Assembly (NCBI GenBank): GCA_902531985.1
Contig: CACAGG010000007.1
Span: 1 to 41,957, forward strand
Origin: an uncultured marine group III euryarchaeote
GTDB lineage: Archaea; Thermoplasmatota; Poseidoniia; MGIII; CG-Epi1
Direction: 5' to 3'
Length of the DNA: 41,957 bases
The notes under the pieces: model-generated
What the model was told of the DNA's origin: nothing
Database searches by the model: none
Seen by the model: the letters and a program-made list of their open reading frames with translations, nothing else
Part shown: positions 9,403-19,269 of the stretch, in pieces
How the letters are laid out: each line of letters opens with the position of its first letter
How positions within the stretch are numbered: position 1 is the stretch's first letter
Translations under genes and position numbers: made by a program

Positions 9403-11463
9403 CTAAAAAGTGCAAATAGCTCCGCATGTGTTACTAACTATTCCAGTAAATAAAAATCCGAAAACCATGTCATTCACTTCTTTAACTGGTGCAATCAAGT
9501 TATGAGCTAATGAGTGTGAACTCTGCGGAGGGGCTACATTAGATTCAGGCACTCCAGGAAAATCTCCATCAAAGTAAACTAATGCTGAACCTATTATCGG
9601 CCCATCTAAAATCTCAAGCCCATATGGAAGTCTTGTAGAATTGCTAAGAACTGGAATTTCTGCAGTTCTACTTGCTCTATCTGAACTGAGCATTGGAACC
9701 TGGGCATCATTTGCAGAATGTATTGTCAGAATATTATTAGCGCCTAAAAATACATCATCTGTATTGTTCATATTAACTTCACCATCATTAATAAATGGCA
9801 AATAAGTTTCAGGATCCGTAGAATCCCACAAATGCTGAGCCACTGATATCATAATAGCCCTATCGTTTCTTGATTCATAACCTAAAACGCTATTAAATAT
9901 TACTTCAAATTGATCATAATTAGTAGATCTTTCTACCATCGAAGAAAAACCAGATCCACCTACCCACAAAACTCCTCTATCTATATCTGGAGAAAGTGCA
10001 ATTATTGTTGGACCATATATCCCTCCCAATGAATAGCCCATGTAGTAAACTTCATCTGTATTTACTAGCTTTTGGTCTTCATCATACAATTCAGGAATAT
10101 CTGAGCAAACTCCTTTGATAGTCCTAATCATAGATATCTTGTTTATTACTGCCTGTTGAAGCCTATCTGCTTGATATTCAAAATAAAATGGCTTCACAAG
10201 CATGTTCATTACAGTGTCATAATCAGAACTACTCCAACCATATAAATCTGTAGCAATGAAAGATATATTGTAAGCTTGTGTCCATTCTCTAGCATCTCCA
10301 CTAATTGTTGATTGACCGTTGCCCATAAATCCGTGTCCAAAAACAACAAGAGGCCCTTGACGGCCCGCGTCAGCCAAAGTTTTAGGAATTACCACAGTAA
10401 ATGGTACTTCGCTATATCCTGTAAACAAAGGAGTACCATTAGAATCTCTGCTCATAAGTGAGGGTGGAGTTTCGGGATTCAAAAGATATTGAGGAGTAGT
10501 AATAGTACCTTTAATTCTCCTAAAGGTAATATTGTCATCACCATAATTATCCTCTGATGAAGTTACATTACAACCTATTCCTTCATCCCCAAGACGTATA
10601 AAAGCATCTTCTCTCATATGTAACATACCTCCAATTATTGATTCGGTGGATGCTGTATGAAAATTCCATGCAGCTTGAAGATTCTGTCTTTCATATCCCA
10701 AAGACTCTAGATTTTTAAACAAATTATCAAAACTTTGTGAACGAGATTCAATATCTGGAGCATCTGTATAATTGCCGTCTATCAAAGCTTGAAGTGCTAA
10801 TGAAGGACTAATCAAAGAACCTGTCGAGTTTGTCAATCCTGAAATTCCCACACCATAAGCAGTATTATGATCTAAGCCTCTGAGTGTCCTAATGTAAAGA
10901 ATGGTGGGTCCTCGCTTATCTGTTCTAGCATCAAGCTCTACCCAATGAGGAAGTTTCTCCCCAGTTTCAAGATTAACTAAGACTGTGGAATGATTTAATT
11001 CTAAAGATTTATCAATGCTAGATTGGTTTGCAACGCCTTCTAAAACAGGATTCTCATCAAATGCAGTCAAAATCTGTGTTGAGGGACTCATCCCATCTAA
11101 TCTATTAATTCCTGGAATCACAACATCGCCAGAAATTCCTGAATTTGGAAGGCTAGTTTCGGTATAATTTACTCTATATCCTGTAACTGTACTAGAATCT
11201 GAAGTCAAAAAAGCGCTAGAAGGGAAAGGGAACATGCAGTGTAAAGGATTAATATTGTCACATCCCACCTCATGAGGAACTGCAATTAATTCAGGTTCCT
11301 GTACTACTTCTTCTACAACTGTTGTTGAATTATCAACGATATCATCGAGTTCATCTGTAGCTTCTTCAAGACTTGGTACCTCAATCGCAGTTTCTTCGTC
11401 AGATTGAAGACAACCAGGGGAAAAAAACATCAGAACTAATGCAATTGCAAATATCTTTCGCAT
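9403..11463 (-). CDS. Secreted lipoprotein with alpha/beta-hydrolase (lipase/esterase-like) domain
   Basis: Lipobox MFFSPGC; VVFGHGFMGNG and nucleophile elbow GYSLGG. Confidence 0.8.
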   Translation of the reverse strand: MRKIFAIALVLMFFSPGCLQSDEETAIEVPSLEEATDELDDIVDNSTTVVEEVVQEPELIAVPHEVGCDNINPLHCMFPFPSSAFLTSDSSTVTGYRVNYTETSLPNSGISGDVVIPGINRLDGMSPSTQILTAFDENPVLEGVANQSSIDKSLELNHSTVLVNLETGEKLPHWVELDARTDKRGPTILYIRTLRGLDHNTAYGVGISGLTNSTGSLISPSLALQALIDGNYTDAPDIESRSQSFDNLFKNLESLGYERQNLQAAWNFHTASTESIIGGMLHMREDAFIRLGDEGIGCNVTSSEDNYGDDNITFRRIKGTITTPQYLLNPETPPSLMSRDSNGTPLFTGYSEVPFTVVIPKTLADAGRQGPLVVFGHGFMGNGQSTISGDAREWTQAYNISFIATDLYGWSSSDYDTVMNMLVKPFYFEYQADRLQQAVINKISMIRTIKGVCSDIPELYDEDQKLVNTDEVYYMGYSLGGIYGPTIIALSPDIDRGVLWVGGSGFSSMVERSTNYDQFEVIFNSVLGYESRNDRAIMISVAQHLWDSTDPETYLPFINDGEVNMNNTDDVFLGANNILTIHSANDAQVPMLSSDRASRTAEIPVLSNSTRLPYGLEILDGPIIGSALVYFDGDFPGVPESNVAPPQSSHSLAHNLIAPVKEVNDMVFGFLFTGIVSNTCGAICTF

Positions 11464-11498
11464 ACCAGTCTAATAAGGATATAGTTAATAAGTATTGA

Positions 11499-12731
11499 TT
11501 AATCTTTTTCCTCTTCTATTGTCTCTGCAACAACTACTTCAGCTTCTACCACATCTTCGGAACCGGCTGTTTCTTCTTCTACAACTTCCACAGCAACGGC
11601 TTCGTCTTCAACCATTTCCTCAGAAGAATCTGATTCTACAGATCCGGCACCAACCACTACCTCATCCTCTGCTTCAACATCAGATCCTGTGTCTTTGTCT
11701 ACAGTTTCTTTATCAGATTCAGAAGCCCCGCTTGCTATTTCGTCTACAGCTTCTGTTGGAGCTTTAGATAAGATAGGTGCTAAAGATACTAGATCCTTGC
11801 TATCTACTGCTTCATATAAATCTGAAGCTGCGTACAGTATCTCTCCAGTCCCTTCATCAAACAAAGTCATTGCATCCTCATCGTAAAATAATTCTTTATC
11901 ATTATCAACATGAGAACTAACAACTTCACCGGTATTAACGTCGAAAAGTATACGGCCTTCTGAATCAAAGAATAATTCAGGTTCACTCTCCATTCGCTCA
12001 ACTACTTCTTCAAATCTTTGGTAAACTGTTGAAAGGAGATAAACCGAAGGACCCAGAACACCTACAACAAAAATTATGAAAGCAGGACCTACAGTCCACA
12101 CTGATTGAAGTATTGCCCGCTCACCGCTAGCTCTACCTTCACAACCATCAACGCTACCAATTACTGTTATATCTTCTTGATACAAGCAAGCCTTATCTGT
12201 TTCATAATGATCTTCATACATGGCATTTGGTATTGCTGAAACTGCATAAAGTGCCAAAAATAAAACAAATACAATAACGGCCATGTATCCTCCAAATATG
12301 ACTGCGAGAATGTCATTCTTACCAATACCTGGCAACAATTTTCTCTTAATTATCTCATGCCAAAGATAATCTAAAACAAAAAGAAAAGTAGAACAAAGTA
12401 AAGCAATAAACATGGTAGCATAAAGAACTAAACCTAAATTATAGAATACCGTTGATCTTTGTTCATAACCATCTGAAGAATAAGGTAAATTCGATTCCAA
12501 TGGCGTTTGCCTATCTGAGTCTGTATAATCTACTACTTTAACTTCATTCAAATAGTAATCATAGTCTGAATAATCAATCAATTTAGTAGCATCTTCATCA
12601 GTGGCTGAATATTGGTAAAATTCTTCTACAATAAACCAAGTACCAAGACTTCCACCCATGTACAGTACCATTATCGCAACGATTACTGGAACTGCAGATA
12701 CGGCTTGCGATATCTTCTGAGATGTGTTCAC
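11499..12731 (-). CDS. Membrane protein with long acidic, low-complexity C-terminal tail
   Basis: 410 aa; about 4 TMs; repeats FFDSEGRILFDVNTGEV / FYDEDAMTLFDEGTGEI; E/V/S-rich tail. Confidence 0.75.
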   Translation of the reverse strand: MNTSQKISQAVSAVPVIVAIMVLYMGGSLGTWFIVEEFYQYSATDEDATKLIDYSDYDYYLNEVKVVDYTDSDRQTPLESNLPYSSDGYEQRSTVFYNLGLVLYATMFIALLCSTFLFVLDYLWHEIIKRKLLPGIGKNDILAVIFGGYMAVIVFVLFLALYAVSAIPNAMYEDHYETDKACLYQEDITVIGSVDGCEGRASGERAILQSVWTVGPAFIIFVVGVLGPSVYLLSTVYQRFEEVVERMESEPELFFDSEGRILFDVNTGEVVSSHVDNDKELFYDEDAMTLFDEGTGEILYAASDLYEAVDSKDLVSLAPILSKAPTEAVDEIASGASESDKETVDKDTGSDVEAEDEVVVGAGSVESDSSEEMVEDEAVAVEVVEEETAGSEDVVEAEVVVAETIEEEKD

Positions 12732-12895
12732 AATGATACTGTATTAGTCCATTATTTAATATTTTATGAGCACCCAAGATAACCTTTTTAAATTATATTA
12801 TACTTTTTAGTTTAATAATAATCAAAAAAGAATCACATAATTGTCAAAAAAATATCATATAGTTATTAATACTCTTACTCTTTTAAACTAAACAG

Positions 12896-15529
12896 ATGGG
12901 TGCAAAATCACGACTACTATTTCTCTTGGTTGCGTCATTGATAGGAGTTGGTTTTGCACTCATTCCGGCAACTGGAGCTGAAACTCCTCACAATATTGAA
13001 GAAATTATTCACCATGATGCAAAAATCGAAAATAAAGTCACAATATCTGTAAATAATGAAATAGACGAAGAGATTCCATACAGCTTAACGCTAGACATTT
13101 TCAGTGAGGATTTACAAGAGAATATAGATTTACAATCATCAAATCTTGTTTTCTCTATAGATGGAATACAAACCTACAATACTAATTTTACTTTTACCAT
13201 ACCCAGTTCCGGAAATTATTTATTTAATATCACTTTATTATCTAATTATGATGGGGAAATAAGCACTCACAGCATAGAAAAGGTGTATTTATTTTATGAA
13301 ACCACCATCACAAATTTGGAAGATAGCATAGTTGACTACTATCTTGACGAAAATGACCATGCAAATTGGATTTATGACGGCAATGAAAAACATATTTCTC
13401 TTATAAACATAGAGAATGAATACAACACTGGAATTGTTTTAGGGCCCTACAACACAGATGGGAAGAAAAATAATACTTTAAACATTAAAACTTTGTTTGA
13501 AAAAGCAGATAGTACACAATACTCCATTTCATACTGTAAAGATTTCGATCCTGAACAACTTTACAGTACAACGTGGACTGATCTGTACATGTTAGATAAT
13601 GAAAGTCCGAATAATCTAAGCCTAGTAATCGAAAATGAATCTAATATCTATCTTAGAATTTTAGCCACAGATTTAGAAAATAACTCTGCAAGCTATTGGA
13701 ATATTATTAGCGTGGAACACAGATACGTTACAATAAAACACCAGTTAAAAGTAAATCATAAAGAACACTATTTCTTCAAAATAGGTGAACTACCAGAAGT
13801 AACTGTTAACTTGGAAAATACTGGCAAATTTAGTCAGCAGATAGGCAATATTTCTGTCTTTGTGAACCTCTATTCAAATGAAGAATTAATTGAAACTTAT
13901 ACCAGTAGTCCTAACCTTCTTACCGAAGAAATACAGGACATTAATTTTAGATTAACTAATTTGGATGCCGGAAATTATTATTGTAGTGTAAAAGTTATAC
14001 TAATCGAAGAAGATGTTTACTATTGGGAAGATTTAATTTTAATTTCAATATCTAGTACAAACTTGGGGAATGCCCTACCAATAGTTTCAAATTTTGAAAA
14101 TCTAAACTTATTGGTTGAAATTGATAATGTTACTAGTTTTGAATATGAAATTATCCATCTAATAGATAATTACCATGTAATAAATATAGTTAGTGATGAT
14201 GAAATCATAATAGATCAGGGAGACTACAGGCTAATTTCTGCAATAAGTATGGATGAAAGTAAGTTTAAGATACTAGCAGAAGAAGAAAGTCAAGAAACCG
14301 TAGAAGGAATTTTAGCACCCTCAATTATCTTTGGAGATTTTATGACATATAACACTAAGATAAATATAGAAAATGAAGGATTCTATGCTGAAGATTACTT
14401 AATCTCTTATTTTTTTGCTTCTGCATTCATTGAATCGGTAAACGGACCTGAGACGCTTACATTGGACGCGGGAAAAGCTGAAGACATTGAAATAGAGCTG
14501 ATGCCCTTTTCTAAAGTTCCACGAGAGGGAGGAAGCCAACTACGTGTAGAAATTTCTAATCAATATGAAACAAAGACCATCACGTATGTTCTAAGCTATT
14601 CAGAAACTACGATTGAAATAACAGAACAAAAATGTAACAGACACTCATTGCTATTGGGACAAGAAATCGTTTGCAATTCTTCAATCCTAAACAGTGGATA
14701 TACCAGCAACTTACTATCAATAAACATAATTGTTACAACCGATAATGAAGAAAGTCAAATAATTGATCAAATTGGCATAGAAGAATTGCGCAACGGGGAG
14801 TCTGTAGTCATACAAACGACTTATTTCCCTAAAGACGAAGTTAACTTCAGAATGGGGATAGAAATCAGCAGCCAAGGAATTTTACTAAACTCAGAACAAA
14901 TGCTCAATAATATTAACGTAGTTTCTGCAATTGATGAACAAGAAACTGCAAGGAATACAATATCTACACCCAAATTCGAACTTACACCTTCAGTTTTAGC
15001 AATTTCTTTTGCAGGGATGGTATTTCAATTCCGTAGATCTGAAAATTTCCGATATTTAACATTTAAATTTTTCATTCCGTTGTATTCCAGATTACAAAAA
15101 GATACTTTAGCAGATGAGCCTACTAGGCAAAAACTATTGAGTACCATCTATACCGAACCAGGTACTAATTTTACACTCTTGAAAGAGAAATTGGGCCTTC
15201 ATAACGGTACTTTGGCCCATCACATTAACATTCTTGAAAATAACAATATGATAACCTCCCATAGAAGTGGTAGACAGCGCTTATTCTTTCCATTTGGAGG
15301 TGTATTGAATAATAAGCTACGTACCTCATTAATAACCAACGATACTCAAAAAGAAATTATAGCTATTGTAAAGGACAATCCTGGCATAACACAATCTATG
15401 GTATCAAGAAATTTAAATATAAGCAGGCAAAAAGTGAACTATCATGTTAATTGTTTGTCAAATGAATCTATATTAAAGGTAGAAAAGCAAGGTAGAATTA
15501 CAAGATTGTATCCTATGCACTTTACTTAG
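12896..15529 (+). CDS. Membrane-tethered protein: signal peptide, large ectodomain, TM, two C-terminal winged-HTH domains
   Basis: Signal peptide; roughly 690 aa beta-rich region; hydrophobic VLAISFAGMVFQF; then wHTH 1 (TRQKLLSTIYTEPGTNFTLLKEKLGLHNGTLAHHINILENNNMI) and wHTH 2 (TQKEIIAIVKDNPGITQSMVSRNLNISRQKVNYHVNCL). Confidence 0.88.
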   Translation: MGAKSRLLFLLVASLIGVGFALIPATGAETPHNIEEIIHHDAKIENKVTISVNNEIDEEIPYSLTLDIFSEDLQENIDLQSSNLVFSIDGIQTYNTNFTFTIPSSGNYLFNITLLSNYDGEISTHSIEKVYLFYETTITNLEDSIVDYYLDENDHANWIYDGNEKHISLINIENEYNTGIVLGPYNTDGKKNNTLNIKTLFEKADSTQYSISYCKDFDPEQLYSTTWTDLYMLDNESPNNLSLVIENESNIYLRILATDLENNSASYWNIISVEHRYVTIKHQLKVNHKEHYFFKIGELPEVTVNLENTGKFSQQIGNISVFVNLYSNEELIETYTSSPNLLTEEIQDINFRLTNLDAGNYYCSVKVILIEEDVYYWEDLILISISSTNLGNALPIVSNFENLNLLVEIDNVTSFEYEIIHLIDNYHVINIVSDDEIIIDQGDYRLISAISMDESKFKILAEEESQETVEGILAPSIIFGDFMTYNTKINIENEGFYAEDYLISYFFASAFIESVNGPETLTLDAGKAEDIEIELMPFSKVPREGGSQLRVEISNQYETKTITYVLSYSETTIEITEQKCNRHSLLLGQEIVCNSSILNSGYTSNLLSINIIVTTDNEESQIIDQIGIEELRNGESVVIQTTYFPKDEVNFRMGIEISSQGILLNSEQMLNNINVVSAIDEQETARNTISTPKFELTPSVLAISFAGMVFQFRRSENFRYLTFKFFIPLYSRLQKDTLADEPTRQKLLSTIYTEPGTNFTLLKEKLGLHNGTLAHHINILENNNMITSHRSGRQRLFFPFGGVLNNKLRTSLITNDTQKEIIAIVKDNPGITQSMVSRNLNISRQKVNYHVNCLSNESILKVEKQGRITRLYPMHFT

Positions 15530-15606
15530 TGGCGGGCCAGACGGGATTCGAACCCGCGATCGATCGGTTAAGAGCCGATCGCTTTACCTAGCTAAGCTAC
15601 TGGCCC
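15530..15606 (-). tRNA. tRNA-Lys(CTT), CCA encoded
   Basis: GGGCCAG...CTGGCCC acceptor stem, anticodon loop CTCTTAA, T-arm GCGGG-TTCGAAT-CCCGT, discriminator G, CCA. Confidence 0.93.
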
Positions 15607-15645
15607 CGCAATCTTATCAGAAAAAAGTGCTTAAAATAATTATAT

Positions 15646-16749
15646 CTAAAATATAATATCGCTAAGAATGAAAAATAAGAAAATAACGAAACCTATAGCA
15701 CTTCGCCAATCATAATTTACAGCCCATTCTGTTGTAGAATCTGCTAATTCCTGTGGAGTTTTAGTACTTGACTTATACAAAGCATCTGCAGTTTGCCCCG
15801 AATTACTAGAATTAAACTCTCCGCTATCCACACTAGATGATCTTAACTTCTTTTGTTCCCAACTACTTTTTTGCTCTATGCTACTAGTGGACCACTGACC
15901 ATCGCTTCCAGCTCTGATACTATTTCCATATATATTTGAACCTGCGACGTCTAATTCCCTAATTCTTCTCTTTGCCAATTCAAGCCCAGAGATAGCTAAA
16001 AGAATACTGAAAGCGAGAAGTAAAACAGCTCCAACATCATTATCGTATACCAAACTGCTTACAGCAGCAGCATTCCAAGCTGCGTGAATTAGAACTGCCA
16101 AAAAATAATATTTTACTACAACACCAAATGACTCTCCTTCGATTTGGTACTTAGCTATACCATAACCCGTATAGGACGTAGCAACTAAATGCAAAAGAAT
16201 AGATGAAAATGTTCTTAAAACTACTATCAAGAATACTCCCCCTATACCACCGGCTGTAGCTCCTGCAGTCAAACCATAAAAAACATTCTCAGTAGCTCCA
16301 AATCCTAAACCACAGGCTGCCCCATAGACTATGCCGTCTTCTACTTCATCAATTTCCTTTTTAACTGCTTGATTCCTAAACATCACTATTGGCTTTATGA
16401 ATTCCTCGACAAATGGAGCCACTATAACTGCACCTACGAAAACTGCAAGAACTTCAAGATCTGATTCACTTGAAGTCCCATATAGTATACCAATAATAGA
16501 TACTGTGAAAATTGTGTTCAAAATCCCTGCTAAAAAAATGCCAGTAATACCACCCCATGCAAATGACGTCCAAAGAGTCTCCCAAGGTTCTACATCTTCC
16601 TCTTCTGCGTTTCTAATAGATCTTAGATAATAATAAGCCGGAATGAAGGCCAAAATAGTAGCAAATAAAAATGGTAAAAAACCTGAAGCTCCGATGAGAC
16701 TTGCAATTAAAATTATTAGAATAATCCATTGTCCCCTAGATAATTTCAC
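15646..16749 (-). CDS. PrsW-family intramembrane metalloprotease
   Basis: PFVEEFIKPIVMF (EExxK), GAACGLGFGATEN and HAAWNA motifs in a multi-TM protein. Confidence 0.85.
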   Translation of the reverse strand: MKLSRGQWIILIILIASLIGASGFLPFLFATILAFIPAYYYLRSIRNAEEEDVEPWETLWTSFAWGGITGIFLAGILNTIFTVSIIGILYGTSSESDLEVLAVFVGAVIVAPFVEEFIKPIVMFRNQAVKKEIDEVEDGIVYGAACGLGFGATENVFYGLTAGATAGGIGGVFLIVVLRTFSSILLHLVATSYTGYGIAKYQIEGESFGVVVKYYFLAVLIHAAWNAAAVSSLVYDNDVGAVLLLAFSILLAISGLELAKRRIRELDVAGSNIYGNSIRAGSDGQWSTSSIEQKSSWEQKKLRSSSVDSGEFNSSNSGQTADALYKSSTKTPQELADSTTEWAVNYDWRSAIGFVIFLFFILSDIIF

Positions 16750-16764
16750 TAACTTTCAGCTCCC

Positions 16765-17328
16765 TTAAGTAACATGCACTCGGTCAAGGTGTACATATAA
16801 GATGCCCCTACGAATCATTTTATTCATTTGAAGACGAGGTCGAGGGATACCTTCCTTTTCAGCCTCAGAAACTAATTTTTCTGGATTAATACCGTCTTCA
16901 ACATCAAGTTTCCTAACTAATTCCAATAAACGGAACTTTGGTGTATTTTGTATAGTTACTGATTCTGCCGCCTCAGGGTCCTCCCTCTTACGAGTAACTG
17001 TTGCCTTCTTCGCTAAAAAGGATTTCTTTTTTGATTTAACTGCTTTCCTAACTATTACTTTTTTAGGAGTTGGAGTGGGGTTCTCTTCTTCCACTATACT
17101 AGAACTTCCAGTTAATTTAGCCAAAATCGCACTTTCATCAAAATCGTCGCCAAAGTCTGCGATATCTTCATCCTCAACAATATAATCTTCCATATATTCT
17201 TTTACGAAATTTTCTATCAAAACTGCAGGATCAACACCCTCTTCTTCAGCTCTATTATTGAAGGACTCCCAAATATCTGCGAACTCGGAAGAAATGCTCA
17301 TTTTAAAGTTCGAATCTTTTGGGGCCAC
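16765..17328 (-). CDS. Hypothetical protein with C-terminal winged-helix-like (MCM C-terminal-like) region
   Basis: FRLLELVRKLDVEDGINPEKLVSEAEKEGIPRPRLQMNKMIRRGILYVHLDRVHVT. Confidence 0.6.
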   Translation of the reverse strand: MAPKDSNFKMSISSEFADIWESFNNRAEEEGVDPAVLIENFVKEYMEDYIVEDEDIADFGDDFDESAILAKLTGSSSIVEEENPTPTPKKVIVRKAVKSKKKSFLAKKATVTRKREDPEAAESVTIQNTPKFRLLELVRKLDVEDGINPEKLVSEAEKEGIPRPRLQMNKMIRRGILYVHLDRVHVT

Positions 17329-17358
17329 ACAGTAGCAGAAGATATTTCCTTTAAATGT

Positions 17359-18531
17359 TTATGCTAACAACAGATTATACTCTTTTTCTATTAAATCGAC
17401 TATATTCGACCAAGAAAAACCTTTAGCAAACTCTCTTCCAAATAAACCTAATTCTTTAGATAATTTATCGTCATCTAGTATTGTAAAAATTGCCTTCGAG
17501 AGTGATTTAGAATCATTATATTCTACTAAGATACCATTCTTACCTTCAGACATGGCCTCAGGAGTCCCACCAACTCTAGCTGCAACTACTGGAGTTTGTG
17601 CAGCTGCTGCTTCTAGCAAAACTATGCCGAATGCCTCGTACTCCGAAGGTAAAACCAATACTTCCGCAGCTGAAAGTGCTGAACGATAAGTTTCATCATT
17701 AACATGCCCTATTCTATGCATTTTTACATTTTTTGATAGGGCCAATTTATCCAAATCATTACCCAGCCCCATGTCTGCCCCCATAACAACTAAATCAAAC
17801 CTCTTCGAGCCTTCCATGGATACTGCATCAATTAAATCTGGAATTCCTTTATTTGTTGCTAATCTCCCTGCAAAAATTATAAATTTGTCAGAAACTTCTG
17901 GAAAATTTTCCCTGAAAATTTTTGAATCTGGAACCTCCTTCCAATCATTCCAATAAATTCCATTATAGATTATCTTGATATTATCGTCCTTCAAACCTAT
18001 CTCCTTGACAAGCATCTCCCTTTCATGTCCACTTACGCATGTAATCAAATCTGCAGCTTCCAAAGTAGATTTGCCTATATTTGAATCGTAAAAATCTCTT
18101 AGTGTACGTCTCTTTGCCCCTCCCCACATTGACCAGGAAGGATGGAAATGAGGTGTTATCACCCATGGAGTTGACTGGAGTTTTTCTTTAATCCAAGCTG
18201 CATGATTCTGGAAATATCCATAAGAATGTGTATGAATTACGTCGGCCTCTTTCCTGAGAAAGGAGGTTACCATACCTGGTGCTAAAACGTAATGAGCCTC
18301 TCCAGATATAGAAAAGGCACTATGCCTTGATACTGGAATTCCAGATACTTCAGTAGGCATCTTTTTCTTTACAAAAGGTGTTTCTGTATACAAATCTGTT
18401 GTAATAACTTCAACTTTATGGCCTTTAGAATAAAGACCTTCAGAATATGCTCTAACTACAGTCTCCGCACCTCCTGGAGCTGGAGGATATCTGACACATC
18501 CTTGTATGATATTCACTAAAATGCCATACAA
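17359..18531 (-). CDS. Glycosyltransferase family 4 (GT-B)
   Basis: PGGAETVVRAYSEGL, FAGRLATNKGIPDLIDA and PSEYEAFGIVLLEAAAAQTPVVAARVGGTPE (EX7E). Confidence 0.92.
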   Translation of the reverse strand: MYGILVNIIQGCVRYPPAPGGAETVVRAYSEGLYSKGHKVEVITTDLYTETPFVKKKMPTEVSGIPVSRHSAFSISGEAHYVLAPGMVTSFLRKEADVIHTHSYGYFQNHAAWIKEKLQSTPWVITPHFHPSWSMWGGAKRRTLRDFYDSNIGKSTLEAADLITCVSGHEREMLVKEIGLKDDNIKIIYNGIYWNDWKEVPDSKIFRENFPEVSDKFIIFAGRLATNKGIPDLIDAVSMEGSKRFDLVVMGADMGLGNDLDKLALSKNVKMHRIGHVNDETYRSALSAAEVLVLPSEYEAFGIVLLEAAAAQTPVVAARVGGTPEAMSEGKNGILVEYNDSKSLSKAIFTILDDDKLSKELGLFGREFAKGFSWSNIVDLIEKEYNLLLA

Positions 18532-18564
18532 GGCGCCTTTTAAGCCCCCGACCTTACCACTCTA

Positions 18565-19269
18565 TTGACTGAAACCAATGACGCAAGTAGCCCATTATCT
18601 GGACATTTTGAAGAATTACGTCAACACCTCCTACTACCATTCATAATTACCATGCTGTGTATTGTACTTTTTTTCCCTTTCACAAAAGATATAATTAGCC
18701 AATTGATTCAATTGGCAAATCTTAAAATTGAAGAGATGGTCGTTTTTAGTCCTACTGAGTTCCTTAGACTAAAATTATATTTGAGCCTACTTATTTCGAT
18801 TCTGGTTACACACCCCTTGTGGTATAGGGGCTTCTACAATTTTTCAAAACCCGGACTAAATGGTAAAGAAAGAAAAATAATTATCTATAGCTTCTCGCTG
18901 GGATCTATATTGTTTATTATAGGTGTAAGTGTAGGACTCCTATACCTATCTCCTTACATAATGGAATTCTTATTAGAAGAAAATGGCCAAGTTTCTACCA
19001 ATCTTTCAATCTACCAGACAATAAAAGCATTAATTGCAATCTCTATTTTTTCAGGTTTCTTAGCAAGCTTACCTATTTTGATTTTAACTATTGGCAGACA
19101 CGTGTCAGCCACAGAAACACTAAAGAAATATACTTATATCTTAATTATTATAGTAATAGCACTTGGAGCACCCGAACCATCAATGATAATCAACCTAATT
19201 TTTCTGATTTTTTTTGCTGCAATTATGGAAGTGACTTTACTATTTACAGGTACAAAAAATGCGAATTAA
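18565..19269 (+). CDS. tatC: Sec-independent protein translocase TatC (TTG start)
   Basis: HFEELRQHLLLPF N-terminus, VFSPTEFLRLKLYLS, about 6 TMs. Confidence 0.88.
   Translation: MTETNDASSPLSGHFEELRQHLLLPFIITMLCIVLFFPFTKDIISQLIQLANLKIEEMVVFSPTEFLRLKLYLSLLISILVTHPLWYRGFYNFSKPGLNGKERKIIIYSFSLGSILFIIGVSVGLLYLSPYIMEFLLEENGQVSTNLSIYQTIKALIAISIFSGFLASLPILILTIGRHVSATETLKKYTYILIIIVIALGAPEPSMIINLIFLIFFAAIMEVTLLFTGTKNAN

Noticed and set aside
11495-11767. Plus-strand Leu/Gln/Pro-rich ORF
   Set aside because: Shadow of the acidic low-complexity tail on the other strand.
15632-15645. dif-like half site TTATATCTAAA near the PrsW gene end
   Set aside because: Only one arm resembles known archaeal dif; the opposite arm does not match and the region is generally AT-rich, so chance is likely.
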